This document shows, one piece after another, positions 9,022 through 16,954 of a DNA stretch of 64,000 bases. The notes under the pieces were generated by a model. It saw only the letters and a list, made by a program, of their open reading frames with translations. It was not told where the DNA came from and did no database searches. Source of the stretch: Sphingomonas mali NBRC 15500 (GTDB lineage Bacteria; Pseudomonadota; Alphaproteobacteria; Sphingomonadales; Sphingomonadaceae); contig NZ_BCYX01000005.1 of the NCBI RefSeq assembly GCF_001598415.1, positions 1 to 64,000 of the forward strand. The letters run 5' to 3'. Position 1 is the stretch's first letter. Every line of letters begins with the position of its first letter. Position numbers and translations under genes: made by a program.

Positions 9022-9528
9022 CGGATCGACATTCGGTTGGCCGGCGGCTGGCTCAACCCTAGGCGGCTAGCGTCGAAAAACGCTGGTTTGGCGGGGGGCT
9101 CTCATGCAGGAAAATGGTGGCCTACAGGACTCACACCAGCTCTTGAGACCCGCAGAAATCCTCGGGTTTTGGCACCCCCCAGATTTCGTGGTCCCTCCGT
9201 GGTCCCACCCCAAAAATCGTTCCCACGATCGGACTCGAACCCTCGCCAAGGGACATTTCCTGACGTGATTCGACCTGTTTTGAGACCGACCTTATGCGAT
9301 CACCGTTCCGCGAGCGCCTCCTGAATGGGGCTCGTTGAATGTTCGTCGATCGATAAGTTGGCGTTTCAGGCTGGAGCGATTTCACCCCTCGAAATCTGGG
9401 CATCGCTGCGGGGTAGGATCGTAGCCTGTCAGTCACGATGACGTAGACTTGGCCGGGCCGGCTATCACGCTACGCTGTGGCTGCCACGTTGATCTGACAA
9501 TGCCGTTTTACCTTGGCGATCCGGCGCG
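9022..9528. other. 507-bp gene-free junction with tRNA-like and integrase-site-like fragments
   Basis: No credible gene is seen here. The segment contains a partial copy of a tRNA 3' end (9115-9132), a second T-arm-like piece (GGACTCGAACCC at 9231-9242), two CGTGGTCCC direct repeats (9187-9195 and 9198-9206) and an 11-bp AGATTTCGTGG (9181-9191) that recurs beside the integrase at 58677-58687. The segment separates the halogenase operon from the glycoside locus. It reads like the scar of one or more site-specific integrations. Confidence 0.55.
9115..9132. repeat. Candidate attL: degenerate direct repeat of the tRNA-Thr 3' end
   Basis: TGGTG followed by GCCTACAGGACTC matches the 3' end of the tRNA-Thr at 58751-58770 in the same orientation. 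It contains a 13-bp exact block (9120-9132 equals 58758-58770) and a 2-bp deletion between the blocks. The topology is the one expected if an element inserted in the tRNA 3' end and displaced a copy of that end to its far boundary. The short length and decay keep this tentative. Confidence 0.45.
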
Positions 9529-11523
9529 TCATTGCCGCTTTATGGTGATCGTGATTCGTTCGGCTTTTTCGATCCGAACTGACGCAAGCTGCTCCGCGAA
9601 GACAAGGTGGCCCCCGGCGACGTCGAAGGTGCAGCCGTTGGGATATTGGGTTCGCGGCACGTAGATTTCAGTAGGCGCCGCGATCGTTGGATCAGCGTCG
9701 AAGGTCAGCGCGAAATCGCCGCTCGCCCGGTCGAAATGCATGTTTTGGATTCGTCCCTGAACGTGCCTGGCGAACGGCCGGCAAAATCCCCTGACCCCAC
9801 GACCGCCGGAATTGGAATCGCCCGATACCAGTTGGTCCCGTGAAAAGATCGACAGATCCTCCTGGTTCCAATTGTCCCCGACCCTGAGGTCGTTGCGGTT
9901 CGAAGCGGTGTAATTCCATTGCGTGGAACTGAGTTGCAGCGCGTCGAGCGCATCGTACATCAGCCCGAGCAGGAGATCGTGCTTCGTCCAGACAGAGGGA
10001 TCGCGCTCGCCGCGATCCCAGGCGGCATAGGCCTCGCCTTCGTCGAGATCATAGGGGATGCCGAACTCGCCGATCAGCGTTGGGGCGCCATCGGGGCCGA
10101 AAGAATTGGCGCCGGCTGCCGCCTTGTAGCCGATCTGCGCTATATAGCGCTGCCGCACCTGATCCTCGCTGGTTGCCAGATCGCCGGTCAGGAAATCGTA
10201 GGAATTGTTCGGATCGAATGTCTTTAGATAGAGCGTCGACGCGTCGTACCAATGGCTGGCATTGACCGAGCGTTCGGGCATGACTGCGGGAAAGGGGCGC
10301 CCTGATGCCGCGCCGAACGCGTCGAGCTCGGCGAACACTGACCAGTCGGGATTGTGCCGCCGCGTGGTTTCCGCGACCGCGCGGAACAGCGGGCCGAAGC
10401 CATCTTCAGAGATGGTGATGCGGCGGCCACCTCGCGTACGGAAGAATTCCTCGTCGAGCGGGACCGCCTTGCCGTCCTCGACGCGATAGGCGCCTGCGGC
10501 GGCGAACGGGCAACTTACGCCGTCGCGCCAGATCGATACGCCGTCGGGATTGATGATCCGGCTGCCGACGGGTTCGGCATGGCCGGTGTCGAGATTGCGC
10601 CTGAGCACCGGCACCTCGACCGACAGGCCGCTCGCTGCAGCCAGCCCGTCGAGCGCCGACGCCGCCACACCGGGTCGTGGGCGCGATCGGTTCTCCTCGC
10701 TCGGGGCCAAGTGGCGATAGCTGAGCCCGTCGCCGACCCAACCTGTGCCTGGCTCGTTGAGCGTGTCGAAGCCGAGCACGTGCGGCATGTCGGCGATGCG
10801 CTCGGCAATCGCGTCCATCGAGCCGAGATAATGGCGCTGCAGATAATGCTGGATGTTCTCGCCGTCGACGCGATGGTCGGGGGTGAAGAGAGCGCCGCAC
10901 CAGAACAGGCTCCACATGATTGCATTGCCCGACAGGCGATAGTTCGATCCCCAGCTCATCTGCGGATATTGCGGCTGGCGGCGGACGTCGCTGCCATAGT
11001 CATAGACCTGCTGCATCACGTGCGCAGCGCCCGCCGCGTGGAATTTGGTGAAGTCGAGCCCGGCCGCCTCGAACGTCCAGCCCGGCGCGCCGTCGCCGCC
11101 GGTCATCCGTGACCAGACGTCCTGATGGAAATCGACGAACAGATAGAGGCCGTGCTTGCCCGCGCGCGCGCAGACTTCGGTAAAATAATCGAGATAGTCC
11201 TGGTCGTGCTGGCCCGGTCCGGCATGCTCGACCGCTTCCCAGGTGGTGAGCAGGCGCAGGCAGTTGAAACCCCAATGCGCCAGCCGTGACAGATGCTCGT
11301 CGGCTTCGGCGATCGGGAACGGGCGTCCGACGAATGAGACGGTGCGATGATCGGAAAAATCGCTCGGATATTGGGTGCCGCCATTGGGGTAGGGCACCTT
11401 GCAGTCGCCACCCAGATTGACCCCGCGCAAGATGACATGGCGGCCATGGCGGTCGACGAACCGGTCCCCGTCGATCGAGAGGGTGGGGGAAAGAGCAGGT
11501 CGCGTCGCGACATCGATGGTCAT
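9529..11523 (-). CDS. Cytosolic GH5 beta-glucosidase resembling steryl/ceramide glucosidases (GH5_12-like)
   Basis: A 664-residue GH5 enzyme without signal peptide, so intracellular. The N-terminus has the signature HVILRGVNLGGDCK, then SFVGRPFP..EADEHLSRL..WGFN and FHQDVWSRMTGGDGAPGW, which I recognise from the fungal EGCrP2/Egh1-type ergosteryl-beta-glucosidases (GH5_12) and endoglycoceramidase relatives. The acid/base is Glu257 in TLNEPG and the nucleophile is Glu486 in IGEFG. A C-terminal beta-rich domain follows from about residue 580. Inferred role: hydrolysis of a glucoside with a bulky hydrophobic aglycone (sterol, triterpenoid, lipid) after import; a diglycosidase role is an alternative. 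It is transcribed divergently from a GntR-type regulator, with a GATAAATT operator candidate in the shared promoter. Confidence 0.82.
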   Translation of the reverse strand: MTIDVATRPALSPTLSIDGDRFVDRHGRHVILRGVNLGGDCKVPYPNGGTQYPSDFSDHRTVSFVGRPFPIAEADEHLSRLAHWGFNCLRLLTTWEAVEHAGPGQHDQDYLDYFTEVCARAGKHGLYLFVDFHQDVWSRMTGGDGAPGWTFEAAGLDFTKFHAAGAAHVMQQVYDYGSDVRRQPQYPQMSWGSNYRLSGNAIMWSLFWCGALFTPDHRVDGENIQHYLQRHYLGSMDAIAERIADMPHVLGFDTLNEPGTGWVGDGLSYRHLAPSEENRSRPRPGVAASALDGLAAASGLSVEVPVLRRNLDTGHAEPVGSRIINPDGVSIWRDGVSCPFAAAGAYRVEDGKAVPLDEEFFRTRGGRRITISEDGFGPLFRAVAETTRRHNPDWSVFAELDAFGAASGRPFPAVMPERSVNASHWYDASTLYLKTFDPNNSYDFLTGDLATSEDQVRQRYIAQIGYKAAAGANSFGPDGAPTLIGEFGIPYDLDEGEAYAAWDRGERDPSVWTKHDLLLGLMYDALDALQLSSTQWNYTASNRNDLRVGDNWNQEDLSIFSRDQLVSGDSNSGGRGVRGFCRPFARHVQGRIQNMHFDRASGDFALTFDADPTIAAPTEIYVPRTQYPNGCTFDVAGGHLVFAEQLASVRIEKAERITITIKRQ

Positions 11524-11561
11524 GGTCTCTGAGCCTTGCCGGATGAGATGGACTGGCCAGA

Positions 11562-11574
11562 AATTTATCGAAAA
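11562..11574. promoter_or_regulatory. GATAAATT-type operator candidate between GH5 and GntR1
   Basis: AATTTATCGAAAA here is, on the minus strand, TTTTCGATAAATT. It matches the left two thirds of the 19-bp inverted repeat at 16874-16892. The divergent spacer 11524-11665 is strikingly AT-rich (a further near-palindrome AAATCAATTATGATTT lies at 11584-11599), in contrast to the surrounding DNA. It can serve both the GH5 gene and the regulator gene. Confidence 0.5.
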
Positions 11575-11665
11575 CGTAGAAAAAAATCAATTATGATTTA
11601 AAAAAGCACAGGGAGATGCGGCGTCGTTTCCGGAGCGCCTTTCAATTTACCGGGCCCGCTGCTCT

Positions 11666-12502
11666 ATGATGCCGGCTCTTCTCGCCCGCTCAGAAAGACC
11701 AGATGTGACAGCATTGGTTTCCGTCGCGACCTTCACCGATCCCCGCCTGACTGCTGGGATCGACGCCGATAAGAACCCGACTCAGGCGGTCGCGCACTGG
11801 ATGCGCCGCGACATCGTACGCGGCGTGTTCGCGCCGCTCGAACGCCTCAAGGTCGAGCAGCTCACCCAATTTTACGGAGTCGGGCACAGTCCGGTGCGCG
11901 AAGCGATCCTTTTGGTCTCGGCACGCGGGCTGATCGAGCACGAACACAATAAGGGCTATCGCGTCGCCGGCATGTCGCTGGCCGATTATAACGACCTGAT
12001 CGATATCTATCAGCGCACCTATCAGCTCGCGCTGCAAATGGCGGTCGAGCGCGGCGGCGAGGCGTGGGAAGAGCGCGTCGTACTCGCGCTGCACCGCTCG
12101 CTCAAGGTCAGCAAGGTGATGACCGACGGCGATCCGGAAGCGCGCGAATTGTGGCAGCAGGCCTATAAGAGCCTGCACGAGGAAATCCTGTCGGGCTGCG
12201 GGTCGCCGATCCTGATGGGAGTGGTCGGCAATCTCGGCGACCGCGCCGAGCGTTACGTCAACCTCCATGCCGATCTCGCCACCGACCGCGCGCGCGACAG
12301 CCATGCCGAGCACCGCGTGATCGTCGAGGCGATCGTGAGCGGCGACGCTGACCGGCTGCACGCGCTGCTCGACAGCTTCTTCGAAGGCGGCGAACCGATG
12401 CGCGCGACGATCCGCCGCAACCTCGCCGAACTCGACCAGCCGAAGCGCGGGCGCGGCAGCGTTCGGAGTGTGCGCGGACGGCGCCCCGCTACCGCCGCCT
12501 GA
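11666..12502 (+). CDS. GntR family transcriptional regulator with FCD-like domain (GntR1)
   Basis: A 278-residue regulator. The winged helix is at about residues 35-90 (DIVRGVFAPLERLKVEQL...GVGHSPVREAILLVSARGLIEHEHNKGYRV), with the VGHSPVREAI recognition helix typical of FadR/VanR-type GntR proteins. The all-helical ligand-binding domain follows, with H..L...L positions such as HRSLK, LHEEILSG and HRVIVEAIVSGD. The tail is basic (PKRGRGSVRS). It is divergent from the GH5 gene and is a clear paralogue of the regulator at 19308-20231. The GntR/FCD class usually releases DNA on binding a carboxylate or sugar acid. The start is uncertain: the two Met codons at 11666 and 11669 lack a good ribosome-binding site, and an in-frame GTG at 11705 is possible. 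Confidence 0.88.
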   Translation: MMPALLARSERPDVTALVSVATFTDPRLTAGIDADKNPTQAVAHWMRRDIVRGVFAPLERLKVEQLTQFYGVGHSPVREAILLVSARGLIEHEHNKGYRVAGMSLADYNDLIDIYQRTYQLALQMAVERGGEAWEERVVLALHRSLKVSKVMTDGDPEARELWQQAYKSLHEEILSGCGSPILMGVVGNLGDRAERYVNLHADLATDRARDSHAEHRVIVEAIVSGDADRLHALLDSFFEGGEPMRATIRRNLAELDQPKRGRGSVRSVRGRRPATAA

Positions 12503-12596
12503 CGCCTGCGCCGGCTTCGCGTCAGCCGGATAGCTGCCTCGCGGGCGCGGTAAATCCCGCCTTTTGGTGTTGGGGAGGTCGGGATAGCATCGTGCC

Positions 12597-13094
12597 ATGC
12601 CCAGCACTGATGGAACTTACTGGACGACGGACGAGAAGCTTTTTCGGACGCTGCCGGGGAGCGATGAGGTCACCATATGGTTCGGCTTCATCCCTTCTTT
12701 TCATGATTGGGAGATCGAGAGGTTAGACGTCACGGCCGGCAAGGCGACGATCGTCTTTAAAGCTCGCCGAACGACGAGCGAGATAGACGCCAGAGGATTT
12801 TTCGTCTCCGACCGCCATGCGCATGTCTCCATTCACGTCGATGAAATCACCGGCATTTCGCTGGTTGGAGACGCCGGCTCGATCGTTCACGATCTCGGCA
12901 TCAGGCGGGTCGCGGCGGAGCAAGGTGGATGGGCGACGGCGGCCGGTCCACAAATCGGGGACCTCGAATTGACCTGGGAGAGCAGCATTGGGCTCGAGGG
13001 TTCGTTCTATGCTCGCGAGATCCGCTTCTCGGTGCAGCCGGCTCAAGCGCGAGTGGCCGGTTTGGGCCGACTACCTACGCCATTCCCGGGATAA
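12597..13094 (+). CDS. Small orphan protein with an Imm50-like sequence
   Basis: A 165-residue protein with a GF-IPSFHDWEIERLDV segment near residues 28-45, which resembles the start of the Imm50 family (immunity proteins of polymorphic toxins, where a PSFHD-like motif recurs). No cognate toxin gene lies beside it, so it would be an orphan immunity protein or a housekeeping relative. No signal peptide or membrane segment is seen. The gene converges on the dioxygenase gene and their 3' ends overlap by 20 bp (13075-13094), so no separate terminator exists. It appears unrelated to the glycoside genes around it. The family assignment is from memory of the motif and is moderate at best. Confidence 0.55.
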   Translation: MPSTDGTYWTTDEKLFRTLPGSDEVTIWFGFIPSFHDWEIERLDVTAGKATIVFKARRTTSEIDARGFFVSDRHAHVSIHVDEITGISLVGDAGSIVHDLGIRRVAAEQGGWATAAGPQIGDLELTWESSIGLEGSFYAREIRFSVQPAQARVAGLGRLPTPFPG

Positions 13095-13932
13095 TCCCGA
13101 GCGCAGCCGAGCGCTGGAACCTCTCATCGCTCGTATCCGGCCACGGCCCCGGCTCCGGAAATGCCCCGCCCGGCAGTGGCCAGGCGATCGGGGTCGCCGG
13201 CCCATCGATCGCCGCCCCAATCGGGATCCCGGTGCGGTCGACCGATGGATGCGCGCGCTCGCCGCCGCGCGTGCAACCGTCGGCGAAATAGATTGCGGTA
13301 TAGGCACGACGCGTGATCCCGGATTGATTGGGCAGCGCCATGTGCATCGTGCGGCCGTGATGGAACAGCACGTCGCCCGGCCGCGCGGGGACGAACACCG
13401 CCTGGTCCTCGACCTGCGGGCCGTTGCTGTCGTCGCCCGCGAAGATGTCGACGAACTGCCGTGCGTCGTGGTGCGAGCCGGGGACATAGCCCATGCAGCC
13501 GGTCACGCGGTCGACCTCGACGAGCGGGATCCAGGCGGTGATCGTCGCGTCCTCGGTGATCGGCCAATAGGGATGGTCCTGGTGCGCCTGGGTCGATTTG
13601 CCGCCGACCTCTTTGTACAGCGCCTGGTCGTGCCACAGTCGCACCGCACCGGCGCCAATCAGTTCGGCCGCCATCCGACAGACATTTTCGTGAAAGGTGA
13701 GGGGGCGGATGCCGGGCGAATCCTCCCACATATATTGGCATTGCACGAACGACTGCTCGTAGCGCGATTTCTCCGTCAGGCTACGCGTGTCGCGGGCCTT
13801 GCGCCGCGCGACCGCGGCATCGACCTCGGTGGCGAGCGGCGCGAGCTCGGCCGGATCGATCAGCCCGCGCACCGCGACGAAGCCGTCGCTGCGATACGCC
13901 TCGATCAGCGCCGCGCCGTCGTCGCGCATCAT
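13075..13932 (-). CDS. Phytanoyl-CoA dioxygenase (PhyH) family oxygenase 1
   Basis: A 285-residue Fe(II)/2-oxoglutarate dioxygenase of the PhyH superfamily. The HxD pair is His117/Asp119 (AHQDHPYW) and the distal His lies in HGRTMHMALPN, followed by RRAYTAIYF, whose Arg would bind 2-oxoglutarate. The start at 13932 is chosen because its ATG overlaps the stop of the upstream dioxygenase gene (ATGA); a second ATG follows directly at 13929. It is the last gene of a three-dioxygenase leftward operon. PhyH enzymes hydroxylate small molecules, and some remove O-methyl or other groups; the substrate here is unknown. The sequence is clearly divergent from PhyH2 and PhyH4. Confidence 0.87.
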   Translation of the reverse strand: MMRDDGAALIEAYRSDGFVAVRGLIDPAELAPLATEVDAAVARRKARDTRSLTEKSRYEQSFVQCQYMWEDSPGIRPLTFHENVCRMAAELIGAGAVRLWHDQALYKEVGGKSTQAHQDHPYWPITEDATITAWIPLVEVDRVTGCMGYVPGSHHDARQFVDIFAGDDSNGPQVEDQAVFVPARPGDVLFHHGRTMHMALPNQSGITRRAYTAIYFADGCTRGGERAHPSVDRTGIPIGAAIDGPATPIAWPLPGGAFPEPGPWPDTSDERFQRSAALGIIPGMA

Positions 13933-14744
13933 TGTTCGGAGCCTTCGATCACGAACTGGCGCTCGGCATCGTCCTGCCGGATCGCTTCGCCATCGACCAT
14001 CGTATGCGCGCCATCGGGGGCATATTGCAGGATGTACGCCTTGCGCACGGTGCCGTCGCGCAGGTTCGGCCCGGTGCGATGCGGGGACAGCGACGAGAAC
14101 AGGATGATGTCGCCCTTCTTCGCCGGCACCGCCACCGCGTCCTTGGCTTCCTCGAGGCATTTGAGCCCGATCGGCGTGCGCCAATGGTGGAGCGTGCCAC
14201 CCTTGTGGAGGCCCGGCACGATCCATGGACAGCCATTCTCCTCGTCGACGTCGAGCAACGGGATCCAGAAGGTCAGATATTGCTGCGGCTCGATGAAGGT
14301 GTAGCCGTTATCCTGGTGCCAGGGGAATTCCTGCTTCACCCCGGTCTTCTTGTAGACCGACTGGTCCCAATAGAGCCGCACCGTCCCGCCCATCAGATCG
14401 TGGCACAGATCGCGGATCACGGGATGCGCGGCGAACCGGCGCAGCACGTCCGAATGTTTGACGATGTGCGTCGTGAAGGTGATCGCGTCGGTGTTGGTCA
14501 GGCGGAGGTTGCCGCCGTGTTCCTTGACGTATTTCTCATAGGCCTGTTCGATCGGGTCGATCGCCGCCTCCACCGCATTCAATTCGGCGTCGCTGAACGC
14601 GTTCTTGATGACGATGAAGCCGTCGCGATCGAATGCCTTCACCTCGTCGCGCGTCAGCCGGCGCAGCGGCCGCGCCCCGGGCACGTCCTGCCAGCGGAAA
14701 TCAAGGTTGAGCGGGTGCGGGCGAGGATAGGTCTGGGTCGACAT
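13929..14744 (-). CDS. PhyH family oxygenase 2
   Basis: A 271-residue Fe(II)/2-oxoglutarate dioxygenase. HxD is His143/Asp145 in FPWHQDNGYTF; the distal His is in SLSPHRTGPN and the 2-oxoglutarate Arg in VRKAYILQYAP. Starting at 14744 (MSTQTYPRP) removes a low-complexity out-of-family N-terminus that earlier starts would add. It sits 13 bp after PhyH3 and overlaps PhyH1, so the three are co-transcribed. It is a close paralogue of PhyH4 (16955-17770): long blocks such as RLYWDQSVYKKTG, QYLTFWIPL.DVDEENGCPWI and LTPIGLKCLEEA are nearly identical, pointing to a duplication within this locus. Confidence 0.9.
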   Translation of the reverse strand: MSTQTYPRPHPLNLDFRWQDVPGARPLRRLTRDEVKAFDRDGFIVIKNAFSDAELNAVEAAIDPIEQAYEKYVKEHGGNLRLTNTDAITFTTHIVKHSDVLRRFAAHPVIRDLCHDLMGGTVRLYWDQSVYKKTGVKQEFPWHQDNGYTFIEPQQYLTFWIPLLDVDEENGCPWIVPGLHKGGTLHHWRTPIGLKCLEEAKDAVAVPAKKGDIILFSSLSPHRTGPNLRDGTVRKAYILQYAPDGAHTMVDGEAIRQDDAERQFVIEGSEQ

Positions 14745-14757
14745 GGTGATCCGTTCT

Positions 14758-15558
14758 TCAGGCTGGGATGTTGAAGGTGGCGCGCCGCGCGGGGATCCAG
14801 CGGTTGACGTGCGCGAGCGTTGCCGCCGCGACCGCGTCGACCGGCTTGGTGCCGGCTTCGGCATAATGATAGACCATCGCCGAGCGGCGATAGTCGGCGA
14901 CGTTGTCGGTCGAGCGATGCATCAGATAGGAGTGGAAGAAGAGTACGTCTCCGGGCTCCATCGTCACCGGGATTTCCTGCGTCGTGTCTTCCGACACGAT
15001 CTCCTGATAGCCCTGCAGGCTCTCGGGCCGGCGATCTGGGACGTGCTCGAAAACTTGCTGTCGCTTATGCGATCCTGGCAGCACCCACAGGCAGCCATTC
15101 TCCAGGGTCGCGCGGCTCAGCGCGACCCAGACGGTCACCTGCGGCTGCTTGTCGTAGCGGAAATAATAAGCGTCCTGGTGCCAGGGCTGGCCGACCACGC
15201 CGGGGTTCTTGAAGATGAACTGGCTCTGGAAGCAGTCGATGTCGTCGATCAGGATGCCCTGCAGCGGGTCGGTGAGCACCGTATCGACGGCGAGGTCGTG
15301 CGCGGCGCCGACGATGTGGCAATTGAACACCTTGGCGATGAAGTCCTCGGGGTTCCGCGCCACCGGGCTGGGCGCCTTTTCGGGATAGATCAGCAAATCG
15401 TCGGCGGTCGAATAGACGCGCTCGCCGCCATGCCCGGCCGGCGGGTCAGCCCGGATTGCCTCCACCGCTTCGCGCTCGATCTGCTCGGTGACTGCCGCCG
15501 AGAGCAGGCCACGTTCGATGAAGAAGCCACGCTCCTCCCAACTGTCGCGATCCGGCAT
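14758..15558 (-). CDS. PhyH family oxygenase 3
   Basis: A 266-residue Fe(II)/2-oxoglutarate dioxygenase, first gene of the PhyH3-PhyH2-PhyH1 operon. The start at 15558 (MPDRDSWEE) is fixed by a GGAGG ribosome-binding site 5 nt upstream; the longer reading frame would place that site inside the coding region. HxD is His127/Asp129 in PWHQDAYYF; the distal His is in YLMHRSTDN, and YRRSAMVYHY carries the Arg. The body resembles ectoine-hydroxylase-like PhyH members (NGCLWVLPGSHKR). The promoter region directly upstream is AT-rich and carries an operator half-site, so it is probably induced with the rest of the glycoside locus. Confidence 0.88.
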   Translation of the reverse strand: MPDRDSWEERGFFIERGLLSAAVTEQIEREAVEAIRADPPAGHGGERVYSTADDLLIYPEKAPSPVARNPEDFIAKVFNCHIVGAAHDLAVDTVLTDPLQGILIDDIDCFQSQFIFKNPGVVGQPWHQDAYYFRYDKQPQVTVWVALSRATLENGCLWVLPGSHKRQQVFEHVPDRRPESLQGYQEIVSEDTTQEIPVTMEPGDVLFFHSYLMHRSTDNVADYRRSAMVYHYAEAGTKPVDAVAAATLAHVNRWIPARRATFNIPA

Positions 15559-15574
15559 ATCCGCCTCCATATGA

Positions 15575-15625
15575 TTCGATCTAATATAGCACATTTATGG
15601 GATTTTAAATCGAAAATAGATCAAA
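15575..15625. promoter_or_regulatory. AT-rich control region of the PhyH3-2-1 operon
   Basis: The segment contains GATTTTAAATC (15601-15611), an 11-bp palindrome, extended on its right to ATCGAAAATAGATC. ATCGAAAA (15609-15616) is identical to the half-site at 11567-11574. It lacks a full CGATAAATT, so this is the weakest member of the proposed operator set. Confidence 0.35.
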
Positions 15626-15686
15626 TTTGCAAGAGACGAAAGGGCTAGCGACGCGGCGCGTCGGGGGCACCCGCACACAACCGAAG

Positions 15687-15714
15687 CCACCCCGGCGAAG
15701 GAGCGCCGGGGTGG
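15687..15714 (-). terminator. Strong hairpin between PhyH3 promoter and hydrolase 3' end
   Basis: An 11-bp perfect stem (15687-15697 with 15704-15714, CCACCCCGGCG arm) with a 6-nt loop lies about 100 bp downstream of the leftward hydrolase gene ending at 15812. There is no long T run, so termination may be partial. It would insulate the PhyH operon from read-through. Confidence 0.6.
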
Positions 15715-15811
15715 GAAGTAAACTTGATGGATTACAGCTGGGTGATCGAGTGCTCGGCTAGGGGGTGCCTGGGCCGAGTTACCGTCGCGAGACCTCACCC
15801 CATCCCCATGG

Positions 15812-16771
15812 TCAGGGCACGTTGCTCAATATGCTCTGCCAGTTGGTGGTCTCGGTGTAGATTTCGCCGGTCGAGGCCTTGAACGCCTGCTGCCCGTCGG
15901 CCGCGCCCTGGAGCTGCCACATCAGCCAGGCGGTCGGATAGCCGAGATAGGCATCGACCCCGTTGTTGCACGACCCGACGCCCGATGGGCAGGTCGGATT
16001 GCCCTGGACGTCATTATGGTTGGTACCCTTGATGATCGCCTTGGCCTTGAGCAGCGCCGAGGGCGTGGCATTGTAGTAGGCCGTGTTCGAGTTGAGTTGG
16101 CTGCCGAACAATTGCGTGTCGGGAGAGATCAAGCCGTCGGCCGACCCGCTGACATAGAGGAACGAGCCGGAAGTCGCCCCGGTCAGCGTCGCCGTCTGCA
16201 GGCAGTTGGACGATGAACTGCACCACATCTGTGCGGGAAGATGGAGCGCGACCGCGGTGCGGATCATGCCGCCCGAATGGATCATCGCGTTCATTACCCC
16301 GGTCGCGCCTTGCGAATGGCCGACCGCGCCGATCTTGCTGACGTCGAGCTTGCCAAAGAAAACGCTGCTCGCGTCGGTGTTGCGCGCCTTGATGTAACTG
16401 GCGCTGTCGATCAGCGTCTGGCCGACGCCGGTGGTGCCGTCCTTAGTCGCGATCACGACGAAGCCCCACGACGCCAGGTGGCGGAGAAAATAAGCGTAAG
16501 TGCTGGCCGCGATTGGCGTGGTGCCGCTGCCGTTTCCCCACACAATGATCGGATGCAGGAAGCCGTTGGCGCCCAGATTGGCCGGGAAATAGATGTCGCA
16601 CAGATTGCCGGCGGAATCGCAGGCGGTGGCCGTGACCGTGGTCGTCACGGTCCAGGGGCCGTTGGCATAGTATTTCTGCTCGATGGGCTTGGTGGGCAGA
16701 TTGGTCCCTGCCTGCGTACTCACCGGAACAACCGCGACCAACGCCGCCAGCAACAAGGCTAACCGCTTCAT
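15812..16771 (-). CDS. Secreted alpha/beta hydrolase (cutinase/polyesterase-like)
   Basis: A 319-residue hydrolase with signal peptide (MKRLALLLAALVAVVPVSTQA). The catalytic Ser is Ser153 in GHSQG; the probable Asp is in SGSADGLISP and the probable His in GTNHNDVQG. Four Cys in the second half (MWCSSSSNCL and NPTCPSGVGSC) could form two disulfides, consistent with export. The overall pattern (IIVWGNGSGTTP, FLRHLASWGFVVIA) resembles the dienelactone-hydrolase/cutinase-like group that includes PET-hydrolase and chlorophyllase relatives. Likely role: cleavage of an ester in the glycoside substrate or its lipid part outside the cytoplasm. It is divergent from PhyH4 and shares the promoter with the best operator copy. 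Confidence 0.82.
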   Translation of the reverse strand: MKRLALLLAALVAVVPVSTQAGTNLPTKPIEQKYYANGPWTVTTTVTATACDSAGNLCDIYFPANLGANGFLHPIIVWGNGSGTTPIAASTYAYFLRHLASWGFVVIATKDGTTGVGQTLIDSASYIKARNTDASSVFFGKLDVSKIGAVGHSQGATGVMNAMIHSGGMIRTAVALHLPAQMWCSSSSNCLQTATLTGATSGSFLYVSGSADGLISPDTQLFGSQLNSNTAYYNATPSALLKAKAIIKGTNHNDVQGNPTCPSGVGSCNNGVDAYLGYPTAWLMWQLQGAADGQQAFKASTGEIYTETTNWQSILSNVP

Positions 16772-16873
16772 TTTCCTCTCCCTTCGCCGTGCTTGGCATC
16801 GGCCGCTTTTTGCTCGGGACGATTTCGATGCCGTTTGAAAATTGCCGACTCTCTTTATAGAAAGTAGAATTAA

Positions 16874-16892
16874 ATTCGATAAATTATCGAAT
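16874..16892. promoter_or_regulatory. Perfect 19-bp inverted repeat operator
   Basis: ATTCGATAAATTATCGAAT: two perfect 8-bp arms (ATTCGATA and TATCGAAT) around a 3-bp centre. It lies in the divergent spacer between the secreted hydrolase and PhyH4. It is the clearest copy of a motif present in other control regions of this locus and has the size expected for a GntR-type dimer site. The proposed binder is GntR1 and/or GntR2. Confidence 0.65.
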
Positions 16893-16954
16893 CAAGAGAT
16901 ATTTTCACGCGACTGCCGGCGGCGCGTCCGAGGCTTTCTAAAAGGAGAAGAGCA

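Noticed and set aside
9231..9242. An intact tRNA around the GGACTCGAACCC piece
   Set aside because: The flanking sequence does not fold into acceptor, D and anticodon arms on either strand.
11616..11669. A 17-codon leader-like reading frame before GntR1 whose stop overlaps the GntR1 start
   Set aside because: Its GGGAG motif touches the ATG without proper spacing, and there is no sign of conservation, so it cannot be supported as a gene.
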